Source of the DNA: Candidatus Sphingomonas colombiensis
Lineage (GTDB): Bacteria; Pseudomonadota; Alphaproteobacteria; Sphingomonadales; Sphingomonadaceae
DNA length: 64,000 nt
Assembly (NCBI GenBank): GCA_029202845.1
Contig: CP119315.1
Coordinates: forward strand, 689,501-753,500
Direction: 5' to 3'
The notes below the pieces were generated by a model. It did no database searches. It was not told where the DNA came from and saw nothing but the letters and a program-made list of their open reading frames with translations. The position numbers were made by a program, and so were the translations under genes. Shown here in pieces: positions 33,211-43,047 of the stretch; the first letter of the stretch is position 1, and the number at the start of each line of letters is the position of its first letter.

Positions 33211-34191
33211 TCAGGCCTCCTGAATCGCCGTCAATTTCCAGACGCCGTCCACCCCGCGCACGAAGGTCCAATATTCCAGCGTTTCGCTGATGCCATCCCG
33301 CGCGCCTTCGGCGAGTGCGCCGGTGCCGCGATCGCGCATCACATCGCGGCTTTCGTAGCGCATCGCGATTGTCGCGTAATCCGTCCCCGCCTCGCTCCAG
33401 GCTTCGGAAACCTCGCCGTCGATCAGGCGTGTGTCGGTCACGTCGTTACGCAGCCCGTGCGTCGCGTTCTGGCTCAATTCCTCGGAGAGATAGGACATGA
33501 TCTCCGGCGTAGTGAGCTGGCGCAGCCGCGCATAATCCTCACGCCCGAAAGCATCCTGCACTTCGACGAGCAGCCGCTCGAAATCCTGTTGGTCAGCCCC
33601 CGTGATCGCGAGATCCACGCCCTGCTCCGCCATTGGCTGGGACTGGAACTGGGGCTGCGGCGCGACGCCGCCCCATGGGTGCGCTGGCGATGGCGACGGG
33701 CTGAACCCGCTGACGTTCCCGACCATCGCCGGCGCGACCTGCGATTGCCGCCGACGCCGGAAAAAGCCGATCACCAGCCACAGCAAGCCGCCGATCAGCG
33801 CGATCTGGATCAGCGCTGCGAACAGCCCGCCACCGCCCTGCCCCCAGCCGCCGCCGAAGAAATGACCGATCAATCCCCCCGCAATGAGGCCGCCGAGCAG
33901 CCCGCCGCCGAAGCCGCCGAAACGACTGCCTCCTGGGCGAACGGCCTGATTCTGGCTGGCGGCCGGATTGTAACCGGGGCTCGCCTGCGTCGGCGAGCGC
34001 GGCGCCATGGAGCGCTCGACCGGCGGCACATAGCGTGGCGAGCTGTCCGTCTGGCGTGGCGCGGCATAGGTCCGCGAACCGCGACTGCCGAAGCTGCCGC
34101 CCCGTCGCGCGTCAGCCGCCGTGGCGACAACGCTCGACAGGCTCAACGCCACCATGGTCATAGCCATAACGCGGGCCGACTTCTTCTTCAC
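33211..34191 (-). CDS. Tim44-like domain membrane protein
   Basis: Protein of 326 residues. Signal peptide or anchor about 1-27, a low-complexity Gly/Ser/Arg/Pro region to about 95, a Gly-rich stretch with a possible membrane segment (FGGGLLGGLIAGGLIGHFFGG), a clear transmembrane helix at about 127-144 (ALIQIALIGGLLWLVIGFF) followed by RRRR, then a Tim44-like domain (DQQDFERLLVEVQDAFGRED, LTTPEIMSYLSEEL, WTFVRGVDGVWKLTAIQ) to the end. Bacterial Tim44-like proteins bind membranes and resemble the motor-anchoring subunit of mitochondrial import, but their role in bacteria is not settled. Monocistronic. Confidence 0.88.
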   Translation of the reverse strand: MKKKSARVMAMTMVALSLSSVVATAADARRGGSFGSRGSRTYAAPRQTDSSPRYVPPVERSMAPRSPTQASPGYNPAASQNQAVRPGGSRFGGFGGGLLGGLIAGGLIGHFFGGGWGQGGGGLFAALIQIALIGGLLWLVIGFFRRRRQSQVAPAMVGNVSGFSPSPSPAHPWGGVAPQPQFQSQPMAEQGVDLAITGADQQDFERLLVEVQDAFGREDYARLRQLTTPEIMSYLSEELSQNATHGLRNDVTDTRLIDGEVSEAWSEAGTDYATIAMRYESRDVMRDRGTGALAEGARDGISETLEYWTFVRGVDGVWKLTAIQEA

Positions 34192-34296
34192 AACCTATCT
34201 CCTTGGGGCGCTGATATAGGTGCGTAAAGCACCGCTTCCAATCCGCTGCAAAGTCGGATTCGCTTCAGACACAATTCGACACTCAGCATCCGGGTT

Positions 34297-35643
34297 TCAG
34301 CGTGCCCCCTCAACCGCACGCGCGACCTCGGGCAGTCCGCGCAAGACCGGCAGCACACAAAGCGCCACAACCGCGATCATGATGCCCGGCACCAGCGGAG
34401 AGCCGGTGCGCCCGATCAGCAGATGCGCGAGATAGGGCGTGAGACCACCGAACAACGCGGTGGCGGTGGTCGCGCCAAAGGCAAGGCCGCTTAGCCGCCC
34501 CTCCCCCGGAAACTGCTCAGCAGTCGCGACGGCCCCGACGGCGCTGACCGCGCCGCCCAGCGCGGCGAGCACGATCGCGCCGAGCAGCGCCATCCAGAAT
34601 ATTCCCTGCGCCATCAGGAAGAAGGTGAGGATCGGCAGGATGACGCCGGCAAGCGCGAGCGTCAGCAACAACGGCTTTCGCCCCAACCGGTCCGCGAGGA
34701 GGCCAACAAAGGGCGTGACGAGGATCACCACCGCCGCCGCCATCGTGGAAAGCCACAGCGCCTCCGCTTCGCTCATTGCGCTGACGCTGGTCATGAAGCT
34801 CGGAACATAGGTGATCCCGACATAATAAGTGATCGATCCCAGCGCCGATATCGCGAAGCCGCGGGCGATCGCGGGGCGATGCTGTCGCAGACTGAGCAGC
34901 AGCGGCCGCCGGGGTATGCTGGCGGCGACGCGTTGCCTGATGAAATCCGGCGATTCCTCAAGCGTCGAGCGCGCCAGCAGGATCAGGGCGGCCAGCCCCG
35001 CGCCGATCAGGAACGGGATGCGCCAGCCCCATAGATCAAGGCTTGCCCGGTCCATTGACGCGACGGTTAGCGCGGAAAGGCCGACCGCCAGCAATCCACC
35101 GACCTCGCTCGCCGCCGATGCCAGCGACGTGACGAAGCCGCGTCGTTCCGGCGGCGCCCCCTCCAGCAAATAGGCGACCACGCCCGTATATTCGCCGCCA
35201 ACCGAGAACGCCATGAAACAGCGCAGCAGGAGCAGCAGCGCGCCGGCCAATGGACCGATCTGCGCATAAGTGGGCAACAACGCCGTCGCGAGCATCGCGG
35301 CCGTCATCATCGCCATCGACAACAGCATCGTCAGCCTGCGGCCGTGACGATCCCCGATATGACCGAAGACGATCGCGCCGAGCGGGCGCATCAGATAGGC
35401 GACCGCAAACCCCGCCAGCACTTCGCCCAGCGCCGCACTTCCGCCGCCGAAGAAGGTCCGCGACAGAACCGTCGCGAAATAGAGATAGAGCGTGAAATCA
35501 TACCATTCGACGATGGTCGACAGCGCGGCGATCGCGATCGATCGCCTGGACATGCGGGGTGCCGGTTGCGATGCCGTGCGTTGCGTTTCCGGCCCCGTTC
35601 CCGGGACAACCAGCCTCGCGCCGAACGGCCCGTTCGTGCTCAT
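34297..35643 (-). CDS. MFS transporter, metabolite:H+ symporter (MHS) type
   Basis: Twelve-helix inner-membrane transporter of about 448 residues. The MHS start TIVEWYDFTLYLYFATVLSR is at about 38-58, the conserved loop 2-3 motif is GHIGDRHGRR, and FMAFSVGGEYTGVVAYLLE follows. MHS members import organic acids such as shikimate, alpha-ketoglutarate or proline with protons. The frame is open upstream into the FUSC gene; the ATG at 35643 gives a normal N-terminus, but no good ribosome site supports any candidate, so the start is uncertain by up to 30 codons. Confidence 0.9.
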   Translation of the reverse strand: MSTNGPFGARLVVPGTGPETQRTASQPAPRMSRRSIAIAALSTIVEWYDFTLYLYFATVLSRTFFGGGSAALGEVLAGFAVAYLMRPLGAIVFGHIGDRHGRRLTMLLSMAMMTAAMLATALLPTYAQIGPLAGALLLLLRCFMAFSVGGEYTGVVAYLLEGAPPERRGFVTSLASAASEVGGLLAVGLSALTVASMDRASLDLWGWRIPFLIGAGLAALILLARSTLEESPDFIRQRVAASIPRRPLLLSLRQHRPAIARGFAISALGSITYYVGITYVPSFMTSVSAMSEAEALWLSTMAAAVVILVTPFVGLLADRLGRKPLLLTLALAGVILPILTFFLMAQGIFWMALLGAIVLAALGGAVSAVGAVATAEQFPGEGRLSGLAFGATTATALFGGLTPYLAHLLIGRTGSPLVPGIMIAVVALCVLPVLRGLPEVARAVEGAR

Positions 35644-35809
35644 GCGCCCGAAGCGCACGCGCGGCATGGCCAATCCAGCGATCCGGCCGTCATTCCACGC
35701 CCTTTCCGCCTCCCCGCGCTCCCCACTTGCACCCGATAGCGCAGGCGACGATCCACCGCCAAACGGAAAACCGGCGGCGGCGTGACGGTAAGCGCGACGG
35801 CAGCGCCGA

Positions 35810-36991
35810 TCAGGCGTCGAGCGAGCCTGTCGATGTTGCGGCGTGGCCGCGCGCACCCGGTCGCAACAGGTGCCAGGCGAACAGCACCGGCTCGAGCAGC
35901 GCCATGCCGATCAGGATGCCGACCAGCCGATCCCATGCCGGCGCCATCGCGGCATCGGCATAACTGTCTGGCACCAGCGTCACGAGAATCGCCAGCGTGA
36001 ATTGCGTGCCGATATAGGCAAGTCCGGTCTTCCCATTCTCGATATGGCGGCCGAGCAGCACCCCGAGCATCGTCCCGGCGATCAGCACCGACGGGTTTCC
36101 CTGCGCGATGAGCAGCACCGCACCGGCGAGCATCGCACCGGCGAGACAACCGGCTATCCGATGGATGATACGCCGGCTCACCGTCGCAAAGCCGCCCGCG
36201 CCCATGCTCGATATCGGCACCAGCATCACCGCCATGATGGTCACCGCGCTTTGGGCGAGTTCGGGAATGCGCGCCCAGCTCCACAGCCATGGGAGCAGCG
36301 CCAATGCCAGCGCCGCCTGACCGGCATGGCGCGCGGCATGCGGATGCCAGCCGCCGGGCAATTGCGGCGCCGGGCTGGTGCCCGCCGGCCAGCGTCGCCG
36401 GGCGCTCACTTGTGAGATCAGATTGACGATCAGGCAGGCGGCCGTGCCAGCCACCACCTCCAGCAGCCGCGTCTCGGCGAACTCGTTCAAGATCCGTCCG
36501 GGGTGCTCGATACTGTCGAGCAGGATCATCTCGAACGTCAGGCCGACGAACAGCCACGCATAAGCGCGCTTGCCGGTTAACGCGCCATAGAGCGATGCGC
36601 CGCCGATCAATGCGGCGGCGATCGAGGCAAGCGGCGTGGAGCGCGCCGCGATCGGGATCACGATCAACGCGATCGCCGCGCCGAGCCCGGTGCCGACGAT
36701 GCGCAACGCGCCCCGCGTCAGGCTTTCCGACAGATGGCTGCGCATCACCATATAGCCGGAGAACGCCGCCCAGCTCACATTCCGCGCGCCCAGCAGATGC
36801 GCGAACAGGATCGCAAGCAGGACGGAGAGGATACACTCCACCTCGTCCAGCAATCGTGGCCCCGGCGTCACCAGAGCACGCGCCTGCGCGGCGATGCGAG
36901 ACCGAATGGCGGAGGTCGGCAATGTCACCCGATCGGCAATAATGGCCCGTGGCGGGATGGCCAATGGCGCGATTGCCGACACGAACGTCAT
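35810..36991 (-). CDS. FUSC-family inner-membrane protein (aromatic-acid exporter type)
   Basis: Protein of 393 residues with two clusters of hydrophobic helices. First cluster: ILSVLLAILFAHLL, GTGLGAAIALIVIPIAA, LIGGASLYGAL, FVGLTFEMILL. Second cluster: ALALALLPWLWSW, SAVTIMAVMLVPI, AGCLAGAMLAGAVLLIAQG. This matches the duplicated FUSC (fusaric acid resistance/AaeB-like) core without the long soluble domain. Such proteins export aromatic carboxylic acids. The neighbouring MFS gene on the same strand is 166 bases downstream and may be co-transcribed. Confidence 0.82.
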   Translation of the reverse strand: MTFVSAIAPLAIPPRAIIADRVTLPTSAIRSRIAAQARALVTPGPRLLDEVECILSVLLAILFAHLLGARNVSWAAFSGYMVMRSHLSESLTRGALRIVGTGLGAAIALIVIPIAARSTPLASIAAALIGGASLYGALTGKRAYAWLFVGLTFEMILLDSIEHPGRILNEFAETRLLEVVAGTAACLIVNLISQVSARRRWPAGTSPAPQLPGGWHPHAARHAGQAALALALLPWLWSWARIPELAQSAVTIMAVMLVPISSMGAGGFATVSRRIIHRIAGCLAGAMLAGAVLLIAQGNPSVLIAGTMLGVLLGRHIENGKTGLAYIGTQFTLAILVTLVPDSYADAAMAPAWDRLVGILIGMALLEPVLFAWHLLRPGARGHAATSTGSLDA

Positions 36992-37063
36992 CAGGCTCCC
37001 CCGCCGCCTTGCCGCCCCGCGCGATTGCCGCCATCATCGCGTTTCTAAACGCTGGAGGCATGT

Positions 37064-39517
37064 TTGATCCGACCCTTTGGACTGGCGATTTTGTTCGTCG
37101 CAGCACCCCTTGCCGCCGCCGCGCCAGCTCCAACCGCCACAATCGATGCCTTCCGTGGCAGCGAGGCGCGTGACGGCCTGCTCGCGGTGCATGTCGACAA
37201 GGCCGGTGGCCGCATCCTGCTTACGCTTCCCGCTCCGGCTGCGGACGGCGCATCGGCGCGGCTCCTCTATACGACCGCGCTGCGCACCGGGCTCGGCTCG
37301 GCACCCACCTTCCTCGATCGCGGGCGCGTGAGCGAGGGGCGCATTCTCGCCTTCCGCCCGATCGGCAAGAAGGTTGCGCTCCAGTTCGAGAATCCGCGTT
37401 TTCGCGCTGCCGGCGCGCGTGCCAATCGCGGCGATTTCGGTATTTCGACCGTGTGGATGGGCGACATCGTGGAACGGCTGCCCGGCGGCGCGCTGGTGAT
37501 CGACATCGCGCCCTTCCTCGCGCAGGACACGCTCGGCATCGCCAAGTCGCTCAATCAGGAAAGCAGCGCGATCGTCGCCGGCGAGGCGCAGGGCGCGGGC
37601 AAGGCGTTCCGCCTCGATGACAAGCGCAGCGCGGCCGATCCCGGCTCGGTCAAGGTCTTCCCCGACAATATCGAGATCGACGCGATCCAGACCTTCGCGT
37701 CCGACAAGCCGGGTGACGAGGTCGAGAATATCGTTCCCGATCCGCACAATGTCAGCTTCACCGTGCACCACAGCTTCGTGCGACTGCCCGGCCCGGGCTT
37801 TGTGCCGCGTGCCTTCGATCCACGGATCGGCGGCTTTTCAACGCAGGTGGTGGATTTCGCCGCGCCGCTCGGCACCGATGCAGTGCGCGATCTCGCCAAC
37901 CGGTTCCGGCTCGAAAAGGTCGATCCCGGCGCGGCGCGTTCCCGCGTCAAGAAGCCGATCGTCTTCTATCTCGATCGCGACACGCCCGAGCCGATCCGCA
38001 GCGCGCTGCTGAAAGGCATCAACTGGTGGGGGCAGGCGTTCGACGACGCCGGTTATATCGATGCCTTCCGGGGCGAGCTGCTCCCAGAGGGCGCGGACCC
38101 GATGGATGTGCGCTACAATATCGTCAATTGGGTCGATCGCGCGACGCGCGGCTGGTCTTATGGGCAGGAAATCGTCGATCCCCGCACCGGAGAAATCGTC
38201 AAGGGCATGGTCGTGCTCGGCTCGCTGCGCGCACGGCAGGATATCCAGATATTCGAAGGGTTGGTCGGCGCTGCGTCGATGGGGGATGGCAGCCCGAACG
38301 ATCCAATCCGCGTCGCGCTCGCCCGGCTAAGCCAATTGGGCGCGCATGAGGTTGGCCATTCGCTCGGCTTCGCGCACAATTTCGCCGCCAGCACGCAGGA
38401 TCGCGCCTCGGTGATGGACTATCCCGCGCCGCGCATCGCGCTGGTCGGCGGCAAGCCCGATCTGTCCGACGCTTACGGCACGGGCGTGGGCAAATGGGAT
38501 GTGGCCACGGTGGGCTGGCTCTATGGCGACGATGCAAAGGCCGATGCGCGCGCCACCGCTGCTGTCGCGGCCGGGCTGCGATACGTGCCCGATGACAACG
38601 CCCGCGCGCCCGATACCGCGCAGCCATGGGGCGCGTTGTGGGACGACGGCGCCGATCCGACCGTGGAACTCACCCGGCTGATGCAAGTGCGACGTGCGGC
38701 GATCGATCGTTTCGGGCTGGCGAACCTCGGCGCGGGCGAACCTGTCGCCAATCTGCGTCGGCGGTTCGTGCCGGTGTGGCTGTTGCACCGCTATCAGGTG
38801 GTTGCCGCCGCCAAGTCGGTCGGCGGGGTGGATTTCTCCTATGCCGTCTCCGGGGACGGGCGTGAGGCGGCGATGCCGGTCGCTGCCGAGCGCCAGCGCG
38901 CCGCGCTTTCCGCGCTGCTCACGACGCTCGCGCCCGATCAGTTGCGCGTGCCGCCGTCATTGCCGCCGCTGCTATCCGCGGCGCGCAACGGCAGCGACAA
39001 TCGCCAATATGACATCGAGCTGTTCGCGACCGCCGGCGGCCCGGTGTTCGATCCGCTGATCGCGGCGGACGTCGCGGCTGAGGTGACGCTCAACACGCTG
39101 CTCGCGCCGAGCCGGCTGCAACGAATTGTCGTTCAGCATGCCGCCGATCCTGGCGCGCTCGGGCTGGATGAACTGCTCGACCGGCTGCTCACCGCGACGC
39201 TTCCCGCGCAAACCGATACGCTCCAGCGACGCATCGCCTATCGTACCATCGTCACGCTCGCGCAGGTCGCGCACCGGCCGAAGACCAGCCCCGAGGTCGC
39301 GGGCACGATCAACGCGCGGTTGCGGCGGATCGCCGAGCAACTCGCGCAGCGGCGCGGCGCGGACGCCGACTGGGCGGGCGATCTGGCGCGCCGCCTCGAT
39401 GATCCGCGCGCGCTCGAGAAGCTCGTCGCCGAACAGCCGCGCACCAGCACGATCCCGCCCGGCGACCCGATCGGCGGCGGCGAAGACGATTGGATGGACG
39501 TCGCGACTCTGAGGTGA
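37064..39517 (+). CDS. Secreted zinc-dependent metalloprotease (DUF5117/DUF4953 type)
   Basis: Protein of 817 residues. Signal peptide about 1-20, a DUF5117-like N-terminal region (about 30-240) and a metzincin-like catalytic domain with HEVGHSLGFAHNF at about 428-440, giving the H-E-x-x-H-x-x-G-x-x-H zinc site, followed by a Met-turn-like ASVMDYPAPR. The C-terminal ~350 residues are the DUF4953-type extension. The start is TTG with GGAGG five bases ahead (37054-37058); no ATG fits the frame. Family members are large periplasmic or outer-membrane-associated proteases common in Bacteroidetes and sphingomonads; targets are not known. Confidence 0.9.
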   Translation: MIRPFGLAILFVAAPLAAAAPAPTATIDAFRGSEARDGLLAVHVDKAGGRILLTLPAPAADGASARLLYTTALRTGLGSAPTFLDRGRVSEGRILAFRPIGKKVALQFENPRFRAAGARANRGDFGISTVWMGDIVERLPGGALVIDIAPFLAQDTLGIAKSLNQESSAIVAGEAQGAGKAFRLDDKRSAADPGSVKVFPDNIEIDAIQTFASDKPGDEVENIVPDPHNVSFTVHHSFVRLPGPGFVPRAFDPRIGGFSTQVVDFAAPLGTDAVRDLANRFRLEKVDPGAARSRVKKPIVFYLDRDTPEPIRSALLKGINWWGQAFDDAGYIDAFRGELLPEGADPMDVRYNIVNWVDRATRGWSYGQEIVDPRTGEIVKGMVVLGSLRARQDIQIFEGLVGAASMGDGSPNDPIRVALARLSQLGAHEVGHSLGFAHNFAASTQDRASVMDYPAPRIALVGGKPDLSDAYGTGVGKWDVATVGWLYGDDAKADARATAAVAAGLRYVPDDNARAPDTAQPWGALWDDGADPTVELTRLMQVRRAAIDRFGLANLGAGEPVANLRRRFVPVWLLHRYQVVAAAKSVGGVDFSYAVSGDGREAAMPVAAERQRAALSALLTTLAPDQLRVPPSLPPLLSAARNGSDNRQYDIELFATAGGPVFDPLIAADVAAEVTLNTLLAPSRLQRIVVQHAADPGALGLDELLDRLLTATLPAQTDTLQRRIAYRTIVTLAQVAHRPKTSPEVAGTINARLRRIAEQLAQRRGADADWAGDLARRLDDPRALEKLVAEQPRTSTIPPGDPIGGGEDDWMDVATLR

Positions 39518-39559
39518 GCTTCTCGCCCTGGCCTCTCAACACGTCCGACAAAGGGGCAA

Positions 39560-40750
39560 TTAGCGCAGGCGTACCGGCATCTTGTGATAGCCCGTGAACA
39601 TCAGGCCATCGCGGGGTGTCGGTTCGCCGGATAACTCGATCGTACCGACCCGCCGGACGAGCGTTTCAAAGGCAATTCGCCCCTCCAGCCGCGCGACTGC
39701 CTGACCAAGGCACAAATGGAATCCCGCGCCAAAAGCGAGATGCTGTTTGGCATTGTCACGGGTGATATCCAGCCGATCCGGATCGGCGAACACCGATGGA
39801 TCGCGATTGGCGGCCGCCAGCGACAGAATCAGGAAGGCGCCCTTGGGAATATTTGTCGTGCCAAAGGCGACGTTTTCCGACGTTTCCCGAAACAGCACAT
39901 AGACTGACGGATCGTAACGCAGGAATTCCTCGACGGCATTCTCGGCGAGCGTGGGCGTGTCGCGCAGCAATTGCAGCTGATCGGGATTGCGGATCAGCGC
40001 GAGCATACCATTGCCGAGCAGATGGGTGGTGGTTTCATGACCCGCGACGAGCAGGGTTATGGAACCCCAGATGACCTCTTCGGGCCTGATTTTCTCCGCG
40101 TCGGCCGCCTCGATGAGCGTGGAAATCAGATCGTCGCCGGGGCTTTTCCGTCGACCGGCCACGATCTCTTCGAGATATTTGTATAAATCCGCGGTCGCCT
40201 TGTCCGCAGCGGCCAGTCCATTCGGATCGGCCGACAGCTCGAGGCCGACAAGCATGGCGGCCGACCAGCCGGCAAACAGATGCTCGTCTTCCAGCGGGAT
40301 GTTCAGCATCTGGCAGATGATCGCCACGGGCAGCGGCAGGGCGAAATCATGGATGAAATCGCATTCGCCCTTTTCCAGCATCTGATCGATCAGCCGGTCG
40401 CAGCTTTTTTGCATCGCCGGCATCAGTTGCTCGACGCGCCGGGGCGCGAAAGCGCGCGCCATTGCGCGACGGTATCGCGTGTTATCGGGCGGATTGAGGC
40501 CGATCATATTGTTGCGCGCAAACGCCTCGGACATACTGCCGGGCTCTCTGCGCGCGATAGAGGCTTCGATCGGACGACGGAATGCTTCGAGATCGGTGAG
40601 CGCGCGTTTCACATCATGATAGCCGCAAAGCAGATACCTGCCGCCATCCAGTGCGGTAATCGGCTGGGTTTGCAGGAGCTGTTGGTAAATCGCGATGCTG
40701 TTGCGCCGGAATTCCGGGGACAGCGGATCGATCTTAAGGGGTGCGTTCAT
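39560..40750 (-). CDS. Cytochrome P450
   Basis: P450 of 396 residues. I-helix motif VAGHETTTH (235-243, the classic acidic-Thr pair), ExxR at Glu275-Arg278, and heme loop HLAFGAGFHLCLGQ with Cys347. The ATG at 40750 is preferred to a TTG just before because GGAG lies seven bases ahead. Sequence style (GRYLLCGYHDVKRALTD, FAGWSAAML) resembles the CYP107/CYP201-like soluble P450s. It is alone, without redox partners, and is preceded by the palindrome at 40775-40787. Substrate unknown. Confidence 0.93.
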   Translation of the reverse strand: MNAPLKIDPLSPEFRRNSIAIYQQLLQTQPITALDGGRYLLCGYHDVKRALTDLEAFRRPIEASIARREPGSMSEAFARNNMIGLNPPDNTRYRRAMARAFAPRRVEQLMPAMQKSCDRLIDQMLEKGECDFIHDFALPLPVAIICQMLNIPLEDEHLFAGWSAAMLVGLELSADPNGLAAADKATADLYKYLEEIVAGRRKSPGDDLISTLIEAADAEKIRPEEVIWGSITLLVAGHETTTHLLGNGMLALIRNPDQLQLLRDTPTLAENAVEEFLRYDPSVYVLFRETSENVAFGTTNIPKGAFLILSLAAANRDPSVFADPDRLDITRDNAKQHLAFGAGFHLCLGQAVARLEGRIAFETLVRRVGTIELSGEPTPRDGLMFTGYHKMPVRLR

Positions 40751-40774
40751 CAACCCTCTCCAGCCACGATATAT

Positions 40775-40787
40775 TTAGTTACCTAAC
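40775..40787. promoter_or_regulatory. Palindromic element upstream of the P450
   Basis: TTAGTTACCTAAC contains GTTA-CC-TAAC with perfect 4-bp arms inside TTAG...CTAA. It lies 25 bases upstream of the P450 ATG, where an operator would act, and resembles TetR-family targets. No regulator gene is adjacent. Confidence 0.45.
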
Positions 40788-40905
40788 ATATTACATCGGT
40801 CAGGCTGACTGTCAAATTATCGAAAGAACAAAGACGTTTTCAGGCGCATCTGGACGGGCGGCGCGGCGTGCCGCTAGGCTTGCGGGAACATCCGGGAGAG
40901 AATTT

Positions 40906-41703
40906 ATGCGTGCACCTGCTTTTGCTTCACTTGCCCTTGCCCTCCTGCCCGCGATGGCGATGGCCGCCGAGCCCGCGCCATCGTCGGCATTACTCGCGGC
41001 GGTGAAGGCACCGAGCCGCACGACGGCCAATATTGCCCGCGATCGCTATCGCCATCCGGCCGAAACGCTCGCCTTCTTCGGCGTCAAGCCGACCGACACC
41101 GTCGTAGAGATCTGGCCGTCCGGTGGATGGTATACCGAGATTCTGGCGCCCTATGTGATGAAGCGCGGCGTGCTTTACGCGGCGGCGGCCAACGACAAGG
41201 GCCTGAACGGCGTGCGTGCGCTCGCGACCGCGCATCCGTCGGTTTACAAAGGCCTGCGCCACGCGACCTTCCCCGCAGCAGCCGGGCAGGCCGGGGTTCC
41301 CAACGGCACCGCCGACGTGGTCCTCACCTTCCGCAACGTCCATAATTGGCGCTTCGGCGCGACCGATCAGACACAGGCCGCGTTCGATCAGATGTTCGCC
41401 ATGCTGAAACCGGGCGGCGTGCTTGGTGTCGAGGAACATCATTTGCCCGAGGATCAGGTCGGCGTCGAAGAGGGCAAGAGCGGCTATATGAAACGCTCGT
41501 CGGTGATCGCTTATGCGACGAAGGCGGGTTTCAAGTTCGCGGGCGAAAGCAAGGTCAACGCCAACCCCAAGGATACGCACGATTATCCGGGCGGCGTCTG
41601 GACGCTGCCGCCGAGCTACGCCGAAAAGGACAAGGATCGCGCGCGTTACGCCGCGATCGGTGAGAGCGATCGTATGACGCTCAAATTCGTCAAACCGCGC
41701 TGA
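40906..41703 (+). CDS. Secreted class I methyltransferase-like protein
   Basis: Protein of 265 residues with a signal peptide at 1-20 (cleaved near AMAAEP). The rest is a Rossmann methyltransferase-like domain: VEIWPSGGWYTEILAPYV in the position of the SAM-binding loop, VLTFRNVHNWRF, and MFAMLKPGGVLGVEEHH. This is the COG4798-type group of predicted methyltransferases, found mostly with signal peptides, which is odd because SAM is cytoplasmic; these may be enzymatically altered. The ATG at 40906 follows GGGAGAG; a longer upstream frame has no ribosome site. Confidence 0.88.
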   Translation: MRAPAFASLALALLPAMAMAAEPAPSSALLAAVKAPSRTTANIARDRYRHPAETLAFFGVKPTDTVVEIWPSGGWYTEILAPYVMKRGVLYAAAANDKGLNGVRALATAHPSVYKGLRHATFPAAAGQAGVPNGTADVVLTFRNVHNWRFGATDQTQAAFDQMFAMLKPGGVLGVEEHHLPEDQVGVEEGKSGYMKRSSVIAYATKAGFKFAGESKVNANPKDTHDYPGGVWTLPPSYAEKDKDRARYAAIGESDRMTLKFVKPR

Positions 41704-41733
41704 AACGCGCCATCGTCACATAAGAGGAATCGG

Positions 41734-41759
41734 GTGGGCGCCTGCGGCAAGGCGCCCAC
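41734..41759. terminator. Hairpin between convergent genes
   Basis: GTGGGCGCC (41734-41742) pairs with GGCGCCCAC (41751-41759), loop of 8. It separates the methyltransferase-like gene from the convergent hydrolase gene. There is no T-run. Confidence 0.6.
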
Positions 41760-41767
41760 CTGCACCC

Positions 41768-43012
41768 TCAGGTCAGCGCGGAATAGATCAGCGTCTTCAG
41801 CTCGCGGCGGATCGGATAAAGCGACGATGGGCTCAATTGCGTCATGAACACCATGTGCATCCGCTCGACCGGATCGACGAAGAACGACGTCGAGAAGATT
41901 CCGCCCCAATAATATTCCCCCGCCGTTCCCGGGATCATCGCGCGCGCCAGATCCTGCGTCACCGCGAAGCCGAGGCCGAAGCCGGTGCCGGCATTCTGCG
42001 TTTCGCTGAACATCGATCGCGACATGCTCGACAAATCGGATTTCCCCGGCAGGTGGTTCATCGTCATCAGATCGAGCGTCTTGCGACCGAGGATGCGGGC
42101 GCCATCCAGTTCGCCGCCATTGGCGCACATCTGGCAAAAACGATGATAGTCCAGCGCGGTGGATACGAGGCCGCCACCGCCTGAAAACAGCGTCGGCGTG
42201 GCCCGCCACATGCTGCTTTCCGCACGATCGTATATCACGCGGCCCTGCGCCGGCCCGGCCCAATTATAGCAATCGGTCAACCGGTCCGCCTTGCTTGCGG
42301 GCACGACGAAGCCGGTGTCGTCCATCTTCAGCGGCTTGAAGATCTTTTCCGCGAAATACCGGTCCAGCGGCAAGCCGGACACGCGCTGGATGACCGCGCC
42401 CAGCACATCGGTCGACACCGAATAATTCCACGCCGCACCCGGCGAGAATTCGAGCGGCTGCCTGGCCAGTTCCGCCACCCACCCGTCAAGATCATTGCCG
42501 CCGTACCAATTGTCGACCCTGTCGGCGTCGACCTTCTCCGCACGATAGGCCGCATCGACGTTACCGCGGTTCTGAAAGCCATAGGTCAGCCCCGAGGTGT
42601 GCCGCAGCAGATCGATCATCCGCATCGGCTCCGCCATCGGCGTCGTCGGCAGAAACGGCACGCTGCCGCCGCCACCATTATAGACCCCGGTATCCGCAAA
42701 CTCCGGCAGGACGTGATGCACCGGCGTGTCGAGCGCAACGCTGCCTTCCTCCACCAGCATCATGAACGCGATCGAGGTGACGGGCTTCGTCATGCTCGCA
42801 ATGCGGAAGATCGAACCCTCGTCGATCGGCTTGGCCGACCCTTCGCACGCCGCTCCCTGGCTGGAGAAATGCACGATCTCGCCGTCGCGGCTGATCAATA
42901 GCTGGGCGTTCGGCAGCTTCCCCGTATCGAGATAGCGATCCTTCAGAAATGCATCGATCCGATTAAGGCGGGTGGCGTCGAAGCCGTATTTTTCAGGCGT
43001 TTTCTTCAGCAT
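41768..43012 (-). CDS. Beta-lactamase-fold serine hydrolase (class C / EstB type)
   Basis: Protein of 414 residues without an evident signal peptide. Catalytic S-x-x-K is Ser73-Met-Thr-Lys76 in IASMTKPV, and the second motif Y-x-N/S is Tyr197 in NYSVSTD. The C-terminal K/H-S/T-G equivalent is replaced by a GGIFSTSFFVDP segment, as in esterase members. The family includes class C beta-lactamases, D-aminopeptidases and EstB-type esterases; length and sequence fit an esterase. It is the last gene of the leftward operon receptor-MHS-M28-like-hydrolase and follows the M28-like gene by 35 bases. Confidence 0.9.
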   Translation of the reverse strand: MLKKTPEKYGFDATRLNRIDAFLKDRYLDTGKLPNAQLLISRDGEIVHFSSQGAACEGSAKPIDEGSIFRIASMTKPVTSIAFMMLVEEGSVALDTPVHHVLPEFADTGVYNGGGGSVPFLPTTPMAEPMRMIDLLRHTSGLTYGFQNRGNVDAAYRAEKVDADRVDNWYGGNDLDGWVAELARQPLEFSPGAAWNYSVSTDVLGAVIQRVSGLPLDRYFAEKIFKPLKMDDTGFVVPASKADRLTDCYNWAGPAQGRVIYDRAESSMWRATPTLFSGGGGLVSTALDYHRFCQMCANGGELDGARILGRKTLDLMTMNHLPGKSDLSSMSRSMFSETQNAGTGFGLGFAVTQDLARAMIPGTAGEYYWGGIFSTSFFVDPVERMHMVFMTQLSPSSLYPIRRELKTLIYSALT

Positions 43013-43047
43013 CGCTCGTCCTTATCGCGGGGTAGAAGTGGCGGCGC

